This document shows positions 7,901 through 16,684 of a DNA stretch of 64,000 nucleotides, one piece after another. Location: assembly GCA_023396225.1 (NCBI GenBank), contig JAEWWT010000027.1:1-64000 (forward strand), read 5' to 3'. The number at the start of each line of letters is the position of its first letter. The stretch's first letter is position 1. The DNA comes from Bacillota bacterium (GTDB taxonomy: Bacteria; Bacillota; Clostridia; Oscillospirales; Ruminococcaceae). The position numbers and the translations under genes are program-made. The notes under the pieces were generated by a model. That model saw only the letters and a list, made by a program, of their open reading frames with translations. It was not told the origin of the DNA and did not search any database.

Positions 7901-9862
7901 TTGAAGAAGTACAACAAACTTATTAATGAAACAAGTCCATATTTATTACAGCATGCAGAAAATCCTGTTGATTGGTATCCATGGTGTGAAGAAGCATTTA
8001 ATAAGGCAAAGGCTGAAGATAAGCCTATTTTTTTAAGTATAGGTTATAGTACATGTCACTGGTGTCATGTTATGGCACATGAAAGTTTTGAAAGTCAGCA
8101 GACAGCTGATATATTAAACAAAAATTTCATCTCAATAAAAGTTGATAAAGAAGAACGTCCTGATATTGACAGCATTTATATGAACGTTTGCCAGGCACTT
8201 ACAGGAAGCGGAGGATGGCCGACAAGCATATTTATGACGCCTGAGCAAAAGCCGTTTTTTGCAGGAACTTATTTTCCTCCTGCATCAAGGTTTGGATTAA
8301 TTGGTTTTAGCGATCTTTTAACCGCTGTGGCAGATAAGTGGAGAAATAACCGTCATGAGCTGACTGCATCAACAGATGAAATAATTAAGCATATTGGCAA
8401 TAGCATTAATTATTCAGGCAAAGTAAATAAATCTAAAATTGATGATGCTATTTTATATTTCAAGAAAATTTATGATAAAGAATACGGCGGCTTTGGAACG
8501 GCACCTAAATTTCCAACTCCGCACAACCTGCTGTTTTTACTGAATATCTATGAGAAAAGTCAGGATAAAAGCATACTTAATATGGCTGAAAATACTCTTG
8601 TACAAATGTACAGAGGAGGTATATTTGACCATATAGGAGGTGGTTTTTCAAGATATTCAACGGACAGATTTTTTCTTGTTCCTCATTTTGAGAAAATGCT
8701 TTATGACAATGCGCTTTTAATGCTAGCCTTTACAAAAGCATACAGCATAACTAAAAATAAGTTATATAAAGATGTTGCGGATAAAACAGCGGAATATATT
8801 CTTCGTGAAATGACTAATGAACAAGGCGGATTTTATTCTGCACAGGATGCAGACAGTGAGGGCGTTGAGGGAAAATATTATGTATTTGAAAAAGCTGAAA
8901 TTATTAAGCTTTTAGGCGAGGAAAAGGGCGAGCAATTCTGTGCTAAGTTTAATATTACCGATGCAGGAAACTTTGAGGATAAGAATATCCCCAACTTGCT
9001 GAAAGCCGATATAAGCGAAATAGATATTACAACCTTTAATGAGTTTTTACCATTGATTTATGACTACAGAAAATCAAGAACCAGGCTTCACCTTGACGAT
9101 AAAATACTAACATCATGGAATTCACTTATGATCTCGGCATTCAGCTATATGTATAGGACTTTTAATGACACAAAGTATCTTGATGCAGCTATAAAAGCAT
9201 ATAAATTTATTGATGAAAATTTGACTGACAATGATGTGCTTTACGTCAGCTGGAGAAACGGTAACAGATCAGGAAAAGGCTTTATAGATGACTATGCTTT
9301 CTATGCTTTCGCATTAATAAATCTCTATGAAGCAACGCTTGATAAAAATCATCTTGATAAAGCTGTTACTTTAACTCAAAGGGCAATTGACAATTTTTAT
9401 GATAAGGATAATGGCGGCTTCTATTTATATGGAAGTGAAAACGAACAGCTTATTGTTAAGCCGAAAGAAGTCTATGACAATGCAATTCCAAGCGGAAACT
9501 CTGTTATGTGCTATAACTTATTAAAGCTTTCTTCGCATATAACGAGTGAAAAGTTATCAGTAATTTCAGAACAACAGATGAATTTTATGGCAGGTCATGC
9601 TGAACAATACCCGGGAGCATTTTGTTTTTATCTTTTGTCGGTGATAATGCATATTTATCCTCTTAAAAAAATAGTCTGTGTACTATCTGAAAAAAGTGAT
9701 ATTGAATTAATCAAGGCTGAAAAAAGAGATAATGCTAATTTAATAATTCTTGAAAATCCAACGGAAGAATATAAACTTCAAAATGGGAAAACAACCTTCT
9801 ATGTTTGCGATAACCATACTTGTTATCCTCCGACTAATGATATAAGGGAGGCCTTTGCATGA
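7901..9862 (+). CDS. Thioredoxin-domain protein of the YyaL/DUF255 family
   Basis: The 653-residue protein starts at TTG 7901, 7 bases after AAGGAG. The N-terminal 165 residues form the DUF255 thioredoxin-like domain, with the hallmark STCHWCHVM (C-x-x-C about residue 48) and GGWPTSIFMTPEQKPFFAGTYFPP. The remaining two thirds are an alpha/alpha barrel like N-acylglucosamine 2-epimerases (HFEKMLYDNALL, GGFYSAQDADSEG, DDYAFYAFALI). Bacterial YyaL and human SPATA20 belong here; the substrate is not established. The stop overlaps the start of the FAD/Rieske gene by ATGA, so the two are coupled, which suggests a shared redox role. Confidence 0.88.
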   Translation: MKKYNKLINETSPYLLQHAENPVDWYPWCEEAFNKAKAEDKPIFLSIGYSTCHWCHVMAHESFESQQTADILNKNFISIKVDKEERPDIDSIYMNVCQALTGSGGWPTSIFMTPEQKPFFAGTYFPPASRFGLIGFSDLLTAVADKWRNNRHELTASTDEIIKHIGNSINYSGKVNKSKIDDAILYFKKIYDKEYGGFGTAPKFPTPHNLLFLLNIYEKSQDKSILNMAENTLVQMYRGGIFDHIGGGFSRYSTDRFFLVPHFEKMLYDNALLMLAFTKAYSITKNKLYKDVADKTAEYILREMTNEQGGFYSAQDADSEGVEGKYYVFEKAEIIKLLGEEKGEQFCAKFNITDAGNFEDKNIPNLLKADISEIDITTFNEFLPLIYDYRKSRTRLHLDDKILTSWNSLMISAFSYMYRTFNDTKYLDAAIKAYKFIDENLTDNDVLYVSWRNGNRSGKGFIDDYAFYAFALINLYEATLDKNHLDKAVTLTQRAIDNFYDKDNGGFYLYGSENEQLIVKPKEVYDNAIPSGNSVMCYNLLKLSSHITSEKLSVISEQQMNFMAGHAEQYPGAFCFYLLSVIMHIYPLKKIVCVLSEKSDIELIKAEKRDNANLIILENPTEEYKLQNGKTTFYVCDNHTCYPPTNDIREAFA

Positions 9863-11160
9863 AATCAGCTTGGTCCGAAAGCATAAGCCTGCCAGAGTTT
9901 AAATCTCTTGAAGGAGATTTAAAAACAGATGTCCTTATAATCGGCGGCGGTATGGCAGGAATACTTTGCGCATATTTCCTTAATCAAGTAGGGGTAAATT
10001 ATGTATTGGTTGAAGCAAATCATATAGCAAGTGGAATAACGAAAAATACAACTGCAAAAATCACTTCACAACACGGTTTGATATATGATAAGCTGATTAA
10101 AAATGCAGGCATAGAAAAAGCAAAAATGTATCTTGAAGCTAATCAGCTTGCTGTTCAAAAATACCGAGAGCTTTGCCAAAATATCTCCTGTGGCTTTGAG
10201 GAAAAAGACTCTTATGTATATACCCTTAACAACAGAGGGGACATTGAAAATGAACTTCGAGCAATGGACATGCTTGGTTTTGCTGCTGATTTTGAAGAGA
10301 AAATTCAGCTTCCGTTTGCAATAAACGGTTCAATCAAATTTAAGGGTCAAGCACAGTTTAATCCTCTGCAATTTATAAACTCAATATGTTCCGAACTAAA
10401 TATATATGAAAATACCTTTGTTAAAGAAATTGAGAATAACACAGCAAAAACAGATAAAGGCAGTATAACAGCTAAGAAAATTATCGTTGCTACACATTTT
10501 CCGTTTATCAATAAACATGGAAGCTACTTTCTCAAGCTTTATCAGCACCGTTCTTATGTTATTGCGTTAAAGAACGCTCCAGATGTTAATGGAATGTATG
10601 TCGATGAGGCAGAAAAGGGCATGTCGTTCAGAAATTATGACAACATGCTGCTGGTAGGCGGAGGGGATCACAGAACAGGAAAAAAAGGCGGAGGCTGGCA
10701 GGAACTTCGAAGCTTTGCAAAAAGATACTACTCAAATTCGGTTGAAAAATATCATTGGGCAACACAGGATTGCATGAGCCTTGATGGTGTTCCTTATATA
10801 GGACATTATTCAAAAAATACTCATGATATGTATGTTGCAACGGGCTTTAATAAATGGGGAATGACTTCATCAATGGTATCTGCTATGATTTTATCTGATA
10901 TGGTAACAGGAAAAAGAAATGATTTTGCCGAGGTGTTTTCACCGCAAAGGAGCATAATAAAGCCACAGCTTTTTGCAAATGCTTTTGAAGCAACAAAAAA
11001 TCTTCTTACGCCTACATTAAAGAGATGTCCTCATATGGGGTGTGCTTTAAAATGGAACCCACAGGAGCATACATGGGACTGTCCTTGTCATGGGTCAAGG
11101 TTTGACAATAACGGAAACATTATTGATAACCCCTCCACGAAAGGCATTAAAAAACAGTGA
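9859..11160 (+). CDS. FAD-dependent oxidoreductase with C-terminal Rieske domain
   Basis: This 433-residue protein combines a DAO/D-amino-acid-oxidase-like flavoprotein with a Rieske [2Fe-2S] domain. The first part has a dinucleotide-binding motif (DVLIIGGGMAGILCAYFL, residues about 24-41) and the FAD acidic end VLVEANHIASG. The last 45 residues have CPHMGC and CPCHGS, which supply the two Cys and two His cluster ligands. Known relatives occur in Firmicutes as stand-alone oxidoreductases of unknown substrate. It overlaps the YyaL-like gene by 4 bases. Electrons would pass between the cluster and FAD within one chain. It is a complete, apparently functional gene. Confidence 0.9.
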   Translation: MKSAWSESISLPEFKSLEGDLKTDVLIIGGGMAGILCAYFLNQVGVNYVLVEANHIASGITKNTTAKITSQHGLIYDKLIKNAGIEKAKMYLEANQLAVQKYRELCQNISCGFEEKDSYVYTLNNRGDIENELRAMDMLGFAADFEEKIQLPFAINGSIKFKGQAQFNPLQFINSICSELNIYENTFVKEIENNTAKTDKGSITAKKIIVATHFPFINKHGSYFLKLYQHRSYVIALKNAPDVNGMYVDEAEKGMSFRNYDNMLLVGGGDHRTGKKGGGWQELRSFAKRYYSNSVEKYHWATQDCMSLDGVPYIGHYSKNTHDMYVATGFNKWGMTSSMVSAMILSDMVTGKRNDFAEVFSPQRSIIKPQLFANAFEATKNLLTPTLKRCPHMGCALKWNPQEHTWDCPCHGSRFDNNGNIIDNPSTKGIKKQ

Positions 11161-11204
11161 ATATTTATTATTAGATTGATATAATAAAAGAAAAGAAAAG
11201 GAAA

Positions 11205-11335
11205 GTAGTTTGAAAAATAAATTTCGCACACAACTATTTGTTCCTTTTCTGCAATAAAACAGCAGAAACTTTGCTAATCTGAACTCAGTTCAGGTTCAAG
11301 ACCAAAACAAATAGCAGAAAGGAATAGTTATTAAA
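11205..11335 (+). promoter_or_regulatory. Structured leader element before the 73-aa gene
   Basis: The 131-base leader contains an outer stem CTATTTGTT (11234-11242) with AACAAATAG (11306-11314), an inner hairpin TTTCTGC/GCAGAAA (11246-11268), the hairpin CTGAACTCAGTTCAG (11279-11293), a TTCAAGAC box, and then the ribosome site GCAGAAAGGAA. TTCCTTTTCTGC inside the outer stem is complementary to that ribosome site. The same layout with compensating base changes precedes the sensor kinase at 47474, and the core is shared with other leaders in the window. This suggests translational control by alternative pairing; the signal is unknown. Confidence 0.55.
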
Positions 11336-11557
11336 ATGTATAATAGTGATAATCATAAAGTAAAAATTACAACGCATGACAGATTAATGAGAGCATGGGA
11401 AAATTCTATGGAGCTGACAAGAGATTTTGAACTATATTCAAAAGAAATAGACGATGATAAAATTAGAAAGACATTTTCTGATTTTGCGATTGAAGAAGGT
11501 ATTCATGCATCAACCTTTCGGGAAATGCTTATGGATAACCAAAATAATGCAGTATAA
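11336..11557 (+). CDS. Small helical protein, possibly ferritin-like
   Basis: The 73-residue protein starts at ATG 11336 behind AGAAAGGAA. It is almost wholly helical and acidic: HDRLMRAWENSMELTRDFELYSKEI, then FSDFAIEEGIHASTFREML. The EExxHAxxFREML pattern resembles one half of a rubrerythrin/ferritin-like bundle, but with a single helix pair it could bind metal only as a multimer. No named family is certain. It is the last gene after YyaL and the Rieske oxidoreductase and has its own structured leader, which implies separate regulation. Confidence 0.6.
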   Translation: MYNSDNHKVKITTHDRLMRAWENSMELTRDFELYSKEIDDDKIRKTFSDFAIEEGIHASTFREMLMDNQNNAV

Positions 11558-11582
11558 ATATTTTTGTTTTTAGAAAACAGCG

Positions 11583-11693
11583 GTAACAGTATAAACTGCC
11601 CCATTTTAGTGGAGGATTTTTATAATTATAATTAAAACGCTATTGCTTTATAGTAAATGTCGAAAGCGATGATAGCATGAGTATTACTGTTAC
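11583..11693 (+). other. Structured intergenic region, candidate small RNA
   Basis: GTAACAGTA (11583-11591) and TACTGTTAC (11685-11693) form a perfect 9-bp closing stem. Inside it GCTAT and GCTTT (11639-11649) pair with AAAGC and ATAGC (11663-11676) to give a second arm. No reading frame with a ribosome site is seen. It lies between the 73-aa gene and the bidirectional hairpin at 11719-11757. It could be an ncRNA or the folded 3' UTR of the preceding gene. Confidence 0.3.
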
Positions 11694-11718
11694 AAAGTAT
11701 AATGTTTGATAACAATAT

Positions 11719-11757
11719 GGGATTCAAGTCATATGCTGCACCATTGACTTGAATCCC
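11719..11757. terminator. Hairpin between convergent genes
   Basis: A perfect 13-bp inverted repeat (GGGATTCAAGTCA at 11719-11731, complement at 11745-11757) lies between the rightward 73-aa gene and the leftward histidine kinase gene. T tracts on either side are weak, so it may work as a bidirectional terminator only moderately well. Confidence 0.45.
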
Positions 11758-11840
11758 AGCTTTTGCAACCATCGTAAATGGATGCATTTCACTTTCTACA
11801 ATGCTGTTTGAAACAACACATTTGTCGTAAAATAGATGAT

Positions 11841-13172
11841 TTAATATATTATTTTTGATAAATTAATCGTACAGTCGGATTTCCTTTGTTGAACAGGCAG
11901 ACAGACTGACATTCGTGTACCTACACCCTCATAGCTTACTATTTCAAAATAGCCGTTGTGCTTGTCAACTATCCACTTTGCAATTGAAAGTCCAAGTCCT
12001 GTTCCGCCAGTTTCGCGACTTCTTGCTGGGTCAGCCCTGTAAAAACGTTTAAATAAATGTGGCAGATGCTCAGGAGCAATTCCTTTTCCGTCATCTTGAA
12101 CCTCAAAACAAGGGTCGCCGCTGCTGTTTCTCGTTACTCGGAATACTATCTGCTGACCTGCAGGTGTATATTTTGCGGCGTTATCTGTCAGTATTCTTGC
12201 CGCCTGCTTCAAAAGCGAAACATCTCCGTAAACAGTAATATCTTCGTTTGTTTCAATGCGGTATTCATGGTTTTTATTAATTAGTACAGACTCATTGTAA
12301 ACCTCTTTAATCATTTCGACAAGCGAAAAGTTTGTCATAGTTATAGGCTGTTTTCCGTTTTCTCCTCTTGCAAGGAAAAGTAGCTGTTCAATAAGCATGT
12401 TCATATGTTCAGATTCATTTTTTATAGCAGTAATGCTTTCATTCAGCACCTTTTCGTCTTCTTTCCCCCAGCGGTCAAGCATATCTGAATAGCCCTTGAT
12501 AACTGCAATAGGTGTCCTTAGCTCATGTGAAGCGTCGGAAACAAATTGGGATTGCTGACGGTAGGACTCCCTCATTCTGTCAATAAGGCTGTTGACTGCG
12601 GTTTCAATACCTTGCAGGTCACGGTTGCCTGTTGAAAGATGTTCACCAGAATCAGCAGGGTTCATTCGGTCAATTGCATTCTCAAGATCTGCAAAGCTTT
12701 CAAAAGATATGTTAAGTGAAGAAATTTCTCCTGCTGACAATGCAAGCTGATTGATGGGACGGAGAATCTTTTTTGCTCCGGAATAACTTGAAAAAATATT
12801 AAAAAACCATATTAATAGTTCTATACAGAGCAAAACCATAAACAATTTGGAGAACACTTCAAAAAATATTCCCGCAGGCGCTGAATGTCCGCCAAAATTA
12901 TAAACTGAGTTATAAAAGGAATCATTTATGTTATCAAAATAAAAATCCTTAAAACTAAATTCTTTACTTCCACTGAATGAGAAGTAGCGCTCACCATTTC
13001 CATGGTACACGTTGCCCAGTACAGATATTTCTGTGCCTAAACACCAGCCTGCTGTTGCCAGAAGTGTAAGAAAAATATCCAGCCAGAAAAAAAGGCTGAG
13101 AAGCTTAAATTGCCAGCGTAATGCTATCTGCCCTGCTATTGATGTGGTTTTAGTATTTTTATTGTTACTCAT
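11841..13172 (-). CDS. Two-component sensor histidine kinase
   Basis: The 443-residue membrane kinase has two transmembrane helices (about residues 22-45 and 108-128) flanking a short extracellular sensor of about 60 residues. A linker follows, then the dimerisation box FVSDASHELRTP with His216 as phosphorylation site, and the ATP-binding boxes DNAAKYT, DDGKGI and GTGLGLSI. This is the HisKA plus HATPase_c architecture of OmpR/PhoR-type systems. Its ATG overlaps the stop of the response-regulator gene (ATGA at 13169-13172), so the pair is co-translated. The signal is not known; neighbouring DUF4342 genes could be targets. Confidence 0.93.
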   Translation of the reverse strand: MSNNKNTKTTSIAGQIALRWQFKLLSLFFWLDIFLTLLATAGWCLGTEISVLGNVYHGNGERYFSFSGSKEFSFKDFYFDNINDSFYNSVYNFGGHSAPAGIFFEVFSKLFMVLLCIELLIWFFNIFSSYSGAKKILRPINQLALSAGEISSLNISFESFADLENAIDRMNPADSGEHLSTGNRDLQGIETAVNSLIDRMRESYRQQSQFVSDASHELRTPIAVIKGYSDMLDRWGKEDEKVLNESITAIKNESEHMNMLIEQLLFLARGENGKQPITMTNFSLVEMIKEVYNESVLINKNHEYRIETNEDITVYGDVSLLKQAARILTDNAAKYTPAGQQIVFRVTRNSSGDPCFEVQDDGKGIAPEHLPHLFKRFYRADPARSRETGGTGLGLSIAKWIVDKHNGYFEIVSYEGVGTRMSVCLPVQQRKSDCTINLSKIIY

Positions 13173-13870
13173 ATATCCTGTTCCTTTATGACATAGCCGA
13201 CGCCTCTTATTGTTGTAATAAGCTTAACGCCGAAAACGTCGTCTATTTTACTGCGGAGATACCTTACATAAACGTCAACAACATTAGTTTCCCCCACATA
13301 ATCATATCCCCAGACATGCTCAAGCAGGGTGTCCCTTGAAAGCACTAGCGACTTGTTTTCAACAAGCTTGTGAAGCAGCATAAATTCCCTGTTTGTCAGT
13401 TCAACAGGGTTTCCGTTATAGGTAACAGTATGTCTTGATGAATCAATTACAAGGCCTCCGCAGGTAATAATGTCTTGAATTTGCACATTCTGCTTATCAG
13501 TTGAATGACTGTTTTGCCGAAGTGAGGCGCGGATACGGGCAAGCAGTTCTTCAATTGCAAATGGCTTTGTAATATAGTCATTTGCGCCCATATCAAGCCC
13601 TGAAACCTTATCCATGACAGCATCCCTCGCAGTCAGCATTATAATAGGAATATCAGAGGTTTTGCGAATTCGGCGCAAAACCTCTATTCCGTTGAGTCCC
13701 GGAAGCATTATATCAAGCAGTATAAGGTCGAAACTGCCGCTTTCTGCAAGCATTAGACCTTCTCTACCGTCATAAGACGTTGTTACTGCATAGTCCTCAT
13801 GCGTAAGTTCAAGCTCAACAAAACGTGCAAGCTGTGGTTCATCTTCAATTATAAGTATTTTTGATGGCAT
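13169..13870 (-). CDS. OmpR/PhoB-family response regulator
   Basis: A 233-residue DNA-binding regulator. The receiver domain has the acidic pair in IIEDE (residues 8-11), the phosphoacceptor Asp53 in LLLDIMLPG, the Thr in IIMLTAR and the Lys in DYITKPF. The C-terminal winged helix (VELTNREFMLLHKLVENKS, then VVDVYVRYLRSKID) marks the OmpR/PhoB class. I choose ATG 13870 because the sequence MPSKILIIEDEP is where family members begin; a longer in-frame start at 13915 exists. The distance from AAAGGAAG to this ATG (12 bases) is somewhat long. It is phosphorylated by the adjacent kinase and acts on DNA in the cytoplasm. Confidence 0.92.
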   Translation of the reverse strand: MPSKILIIEDEPQLARFVELELTHEDYAVTTSYDGREGLMLAESGSFDLILLDIMLPGLNGIEVLRRIRKTSDIPIIMLTARDAVMDKVSGLDMGANDYITKPFAIEELLARIRASLRQNSHSTDKQNVQIQDIITCGGLVIDSSRHTVTYNGNPVELTNREFMLLHKLVENKSLVLSRDTLLEHVWGYDYVGETNVVDVYVRYLRSKIDDVFGVKLITTIRGVGYVIKEQDI

Positions 13871-13934
13871 AATAAAATCATTCTTCCTTTTATTAATGTT
13901 TTTGTAATGCTTCAAAACTTAAAGCTTGAAAGGA

Positions 13935-14402
13935 TTATTTTTCAAGTTTACCACCTGTTTCGGATTTATTTTCATTAAGCTTAATATCAGACCTAATACG
14001 GTACTGACAGCCAAAGAAAAGGCTTACAACAATAATGATAGGAGTTTGTTTGATCGTTATAAGAAGAATAATTAATGCAGCTGAAAGAGGAATACTAAGA
14101 AGTGTTCTGTCTTTACGTATAATTTCTATTCTGGATTCATTTGCTTTTATTATAACCATGTGAATCCAATTATAAAAACCCTTGTCGAAAGCTGTTAAGT
14201 TATTATCTGGACAGAAAGGGCAGGAGCCTTTTTCATTATTCTTTGTAGAAAACTTGACTGATTCTGCTGAGCCGTTTTGCTTTTCAAGAAAAATAATTGC
14301 ATTGAGAACATCCCAATCCGACACTTCGAGGGATGAAACTGCCACAGCATATGAAACGCCTGCTTTTTCCATAACTTTTTCAATTTTAATCTGCTTGTCC
14401 AT
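13935..14402 (-). CDS. UBA-like/DUF4342 membrane protein, paralogue 1
   Basis: The 155-residue protein begins with a UBA-like helical domain (IEKVMEKAGVSYAVAVSSLEVSDWDVLNAIIFLEK). This is followed by a CPFCPDNN cysteine pair and the DUF4342 signature (RIEIIRKDRTLLSIPLSAALIILLI and a second helix ending in LFFGCQYRI), which gives two membrane segments near the C terminus. The UBA-like fold is known from EF-Ts and nascent-chain factors; the function of DUF4342 is unknown. Start ATG 14402 follows CGGAGGAAA. A paralogue lies immediately upstream at 14524-15027, a tandem duplication, and the two-component system lies downstream. Confidence 0.8.
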   Translation of the reverse strand: MDKQIKIEKVMEKAGVSYAVAVSSLEVSDWDVLNAIIFLEKQNGSAESVKFSTKNNEKGSCPFCPDNNLTAFDKGFYNWIHMVIIKANESRIEIIRKDRTLLSIPLSAALIILLITIKQTPIIIVVSLFFGCQYRIRSDIKLNENKSETGGKLEK

Positions 14403-14421
14403 CAGTATTTCCTCCGTTTAT

Positions 14422-14458
14422 AAAGGGCGCTGAATAAATTATTCTTTCAGCGTCCTTT
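14422..14458 (-). terminator. Hairpin between the two DUF4342 genes
   Basis: A 13-bp stem with one mismatch (AAAGGGCGCTGAA at 14422-14434 against 14446-14458) lies between the paralogues and ends about 8 bases before the second gene's CGGAGGA. It may partly terminate transcription or stabilise the upstream mRNA. Confidence 0.4.
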
Positions 14459-14523
14459 ACAGTGTTACATATATTTTACCACAGTAAACAGCTCTGCACA
14501 AGTTATACTATTAATAATAGGTA

Positions 14524-15027
14524 TTACTTTTCTTCGTTAAGGTTAACATTTGTTTCGCCGCATTTTACGCTATTCTTTACTGATTCAGCAGCAGATGAAG
14601 CCTTTGCCATAATATTATTTGCCTTGCAGCCATTTGCAAAATCAGGTCCTATAAATGAGTATCTGAAGCCAAAGAAAAGTGCAAGTATCATTATAGGAAG
14701 TGAAAATTCACATGATATAAGAATAATGATTAGTGCAAGTGTAATAGGAAGAGTAATTACTGACTTACCATCTCTTGAAACTATAAAGTTATTGGAGTTG
14801 CACTTGCGTATAAATCCGTGTACAGAACTTGCAAATTTTCCGCAGCATGCCTTAAAGCTACCTGACTTTTTGGCGCTACAGCAGGATGCGTTTACTCTTC
14901 CTGCCTTTTCAAGCATAAGCATTGCCTCAAGCATGTTCCAATCTGCTGTCTCAAGAGCGTCCTTAGCCTCCTGATAACTGATGTTTGCCTTGTTAACGAG
15001 TTCCTCTACCATTTCAAAGTGATTCAT
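14524..15027 (-). CDS. UBA-like/DUF4342 membrane protein, paralogue 2
   Basis: The 167-residue product has the same order as its neighbour: a UBA-like N terminus (MVEELVNKANISYQEAKDALETADWNMLEAMLMLEK), a cysteine-containing linker (SCCSAKKSG, KACCG), then the DUF4342 hydrophobic region (KSVITLPITLALIIILI and LPIMILALFFGFRYSF). A charged tail of about 35 residues is not present in paralogue 1. Start ATG 15027 follows GGAGGAAAATACT. The cysteine spacing differs from paralogue 1, so any metal or disulfide role is not conserved. Function unknown. Confidence 0.8.
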   Translation of the reverse strand: MNHFEMVEELVNKANISYQEAKDALETADWNMLEAMLMLEKAGRVNASCCSAKKSGSFKACCGKFASSVHGFIRKCNSNNFIVSRDGKSVITLPITLALIIILISCEFSLPIMILALFFGFRYSFIGPDFANGCKANNIMAKASSAAESVKNSVKCGETNVNLNEEK

Positions 15028-15202
15028 AGTATTTTCCTCCGTATTAATTTAATTTTATATTCAGCCGGTTTTTTTGCTGTGATTATATAATAACAGTGGA
15101 AAATTAGATTGTAATGCAAAAAAGATTAAAATAAAATTAGAATATTAATATTATATGATTAATAATATTAATATAGTTAAAGCTAAGTGTATTGACGAAA
15201 AG

Positions 15203-15234
15203 AGCCTAATGAAAGCATAACTTTTCATTAGGCT
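15203..15234 (-). terminator. Terminator of the thiamin operon
   Basis: A perfect 12-bp stem (AGCCTAATGAAA, 15203-15214, complement 15223-15234). On the minus strand it is followed by CTTTTCG and lies 35 bases past the thiD stop. Confidence 0.65.
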
Positions 15235-15268
15235 AAAAATCTTAGAAGCTTAAGTGTTAGACACCATC

Positions 15269-16045
15269 TCATATATCGAACATATGATTTAACGGGCCTA
15301 TGCCTGCTCCTATATCCATTTTACTATTAATTGCATCGGATACATATTCTTTTGCTTTTTTAACGCTTTGAATTAAACTAAATCCGTTTGCAAGGTTTGA
15401 TGCTATTGCTGAAGATAATGTACACCCAGTTCCGTGAGTATTATTGTTTTCTATTCTAGATCCATTAAACCAGATTAAATCACCTGTGTACAGAAGGTCG
15501 TCAGCGTTACCAATACTATGACCGCCTTTTATAAGAACATTACATCCAATAAAATCATACAGTATTTCGGCCGCTTTTTCCATATCTTTTTTATTATATA
15601 TTTCTATCCCGCTGAGTATTTCTGCTTCAGGTATATTTGGGGTAATAAGATAAGAAAGAGGGAGCAGTTTTTCCTTCAACGCAGTTATTGCATCATCGTT
15701 TAAAAGCTTTTTTCCGCTTGTTGATATCATAACAGGATCGACAACAACTTTTTGTGCATTATATTTTATAAGACTTTCAGAAATACAGTTAATGGCTTCG
15801 ACGTTTGAAACCATGCCTATTTTTATAGTGTTAGGCATAATATCGGTAAAAACAGAGTCAAGCTGTTGGGATATAAAATCAGCAGATACATCAAAAACTC
15901 CTGTAATACCAGTAGTGTTCTGTGCAGTGAGAGCTGTAATAACACTCATAGCGTAGACTTTATGAACAGTCATAGTTTTTATGTCAGCTTGAATACCTGC
16001 TCCTCCGCTGCAATCAGAACCGGCAATAGTCAAAACCTTTTTCAT
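15269..16045 (-). CDS. thiD: Hydroxymethylpyrimidine/phosphomethylpyrimidine kinase
   Basis: ThiD phosphorylates HMP and then HMP phosphate to HMP pyrophosphate, the pyrimidine half of thiamin. The 258-residue protein has the ribokinase-fold landmarks: TIAGSDCSGGAGIQADIKTM at the start, VVDPVMISTSGKKLL, VLIKGGHSIGNADD, and the anion-hole/catalytic NTHGTGCTLSSAIASNLANG with its Asp/Cys region. Length is usual for the family. Its ATG overlaps the end of thiE by 4 bases. It is the last gene of the thi operon. Confidence 0.95.
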   Translation of the reverse strand: MKKVLTIAGSDCSGGAGIQADIKTMTVHKVYAMSVITALTAQNTTGITGVFDVSADFISQQLDSVFTDIMPNTIKIGMVSNVEAINCISESLIKYNAQKVVVDPVMISTSGKKLLNDDAITALKEKLLPLSYLITPNIPEAEILSGIEIYNKKDMEKAAEILYDFIGCNVLIKGGHSIGNADDLLYTGDLIWFNGSRIENNNTHGTGCTLSSAIASNLANGFSLIQSVKKAKEYVSDAINSKMDIGAGIGPLNHMFDI

Positions 16046-16680
16046 TTCTGATCTTCCTTAAAATATAAATACTTTTTCTTTATTTTTTCAGCTGTATATT
16101 TTGGATTATCAGCTTTCATTATAGCAGTAACTACTGCAATTCCAGAAATAGGGCTATACTTGAGTATATCCATGTTGTCATAATTAAGTCCTCCGATAGC
16201 AACAACGGGAATAGGAACAGCAGCACATATATCGTTAAGTGTTTCAACATCAGTAATTACTGTAACAACCTTAGTTGTTGTGGGGAAAATTGCACCTGTT
16301 CCAAGATAGTCAGCACCCTGTTCAAAGGCTTCAATTGCCTGAGATACGGTTTTTGCAGTAGCCCCTACAATTTTGTCGGAACCAAGCATTTTCCTAGCAT
16401 ATGAAACAGGAATATCACTTTGTCCGACATGAACCCCTGCGGCGTCACAGGCAATTGCAATATCAACTCGGTCATTAATAATTAAAGGGATACTATATTT
16501 GTCAGTTATATTTTTTACTTTAAAGGCAAGATTTAAAAACTCTCTCCCAGATTTATTCTTTTCTCGCAACTGTAAAAGGGTAACACCACCTTGACATGCC
16601 TCATTAATAATTTCAAGAAATTTGCTTTCTTCGTGATACGAACTGTCTGTTACCAGATATAATGCTGTATTAAGAATCAT
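16042..16680 (-). CDS. thiE: Thiamin-phosphate synthase
   Basis: ThiE joins HMP pyrophosphate to thiazole phosphate to give thiamin phosphate. The 212-residue TIM barrel shows the family motifs VTLLQLREKNKSGREF, LIINDRVDIAIACDAAGVHVGQSD, KIVGATAKTVSQAIEAFEQGADYLGTGAIFPT and PVVAIGGLNYDNM, where the diphosphate- and pyrimidine-binding residues lie. The TKVVTVITDVETLNDI segment follows the usual KxD pattern loosely. It sits between thiM (4-bp gap) and thiD (4-bp overlap), so the three are one transcription unit. Confidence 0.95.
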   Translation of the reverse strand: MILNTALYLVTDSSYHEESKFLEIINEACQGGVTLLQLREKNKSGREFLNLAFKVKNITDKYSIPLIINDRVDIAIACDAAGVHVGQSDIPVSYARKMLGSDKIVGATAKTVSQAIEAFEQGADYLGTGAIFPTTTKVVTVITDVETLNDICAAVPIPVVAIGGLNYDNMDILKYSPISGIAVVTAIMKADNPKYTAEKIKKKYLYFKEDQK

Positions 16681-16684
16681 ATAT

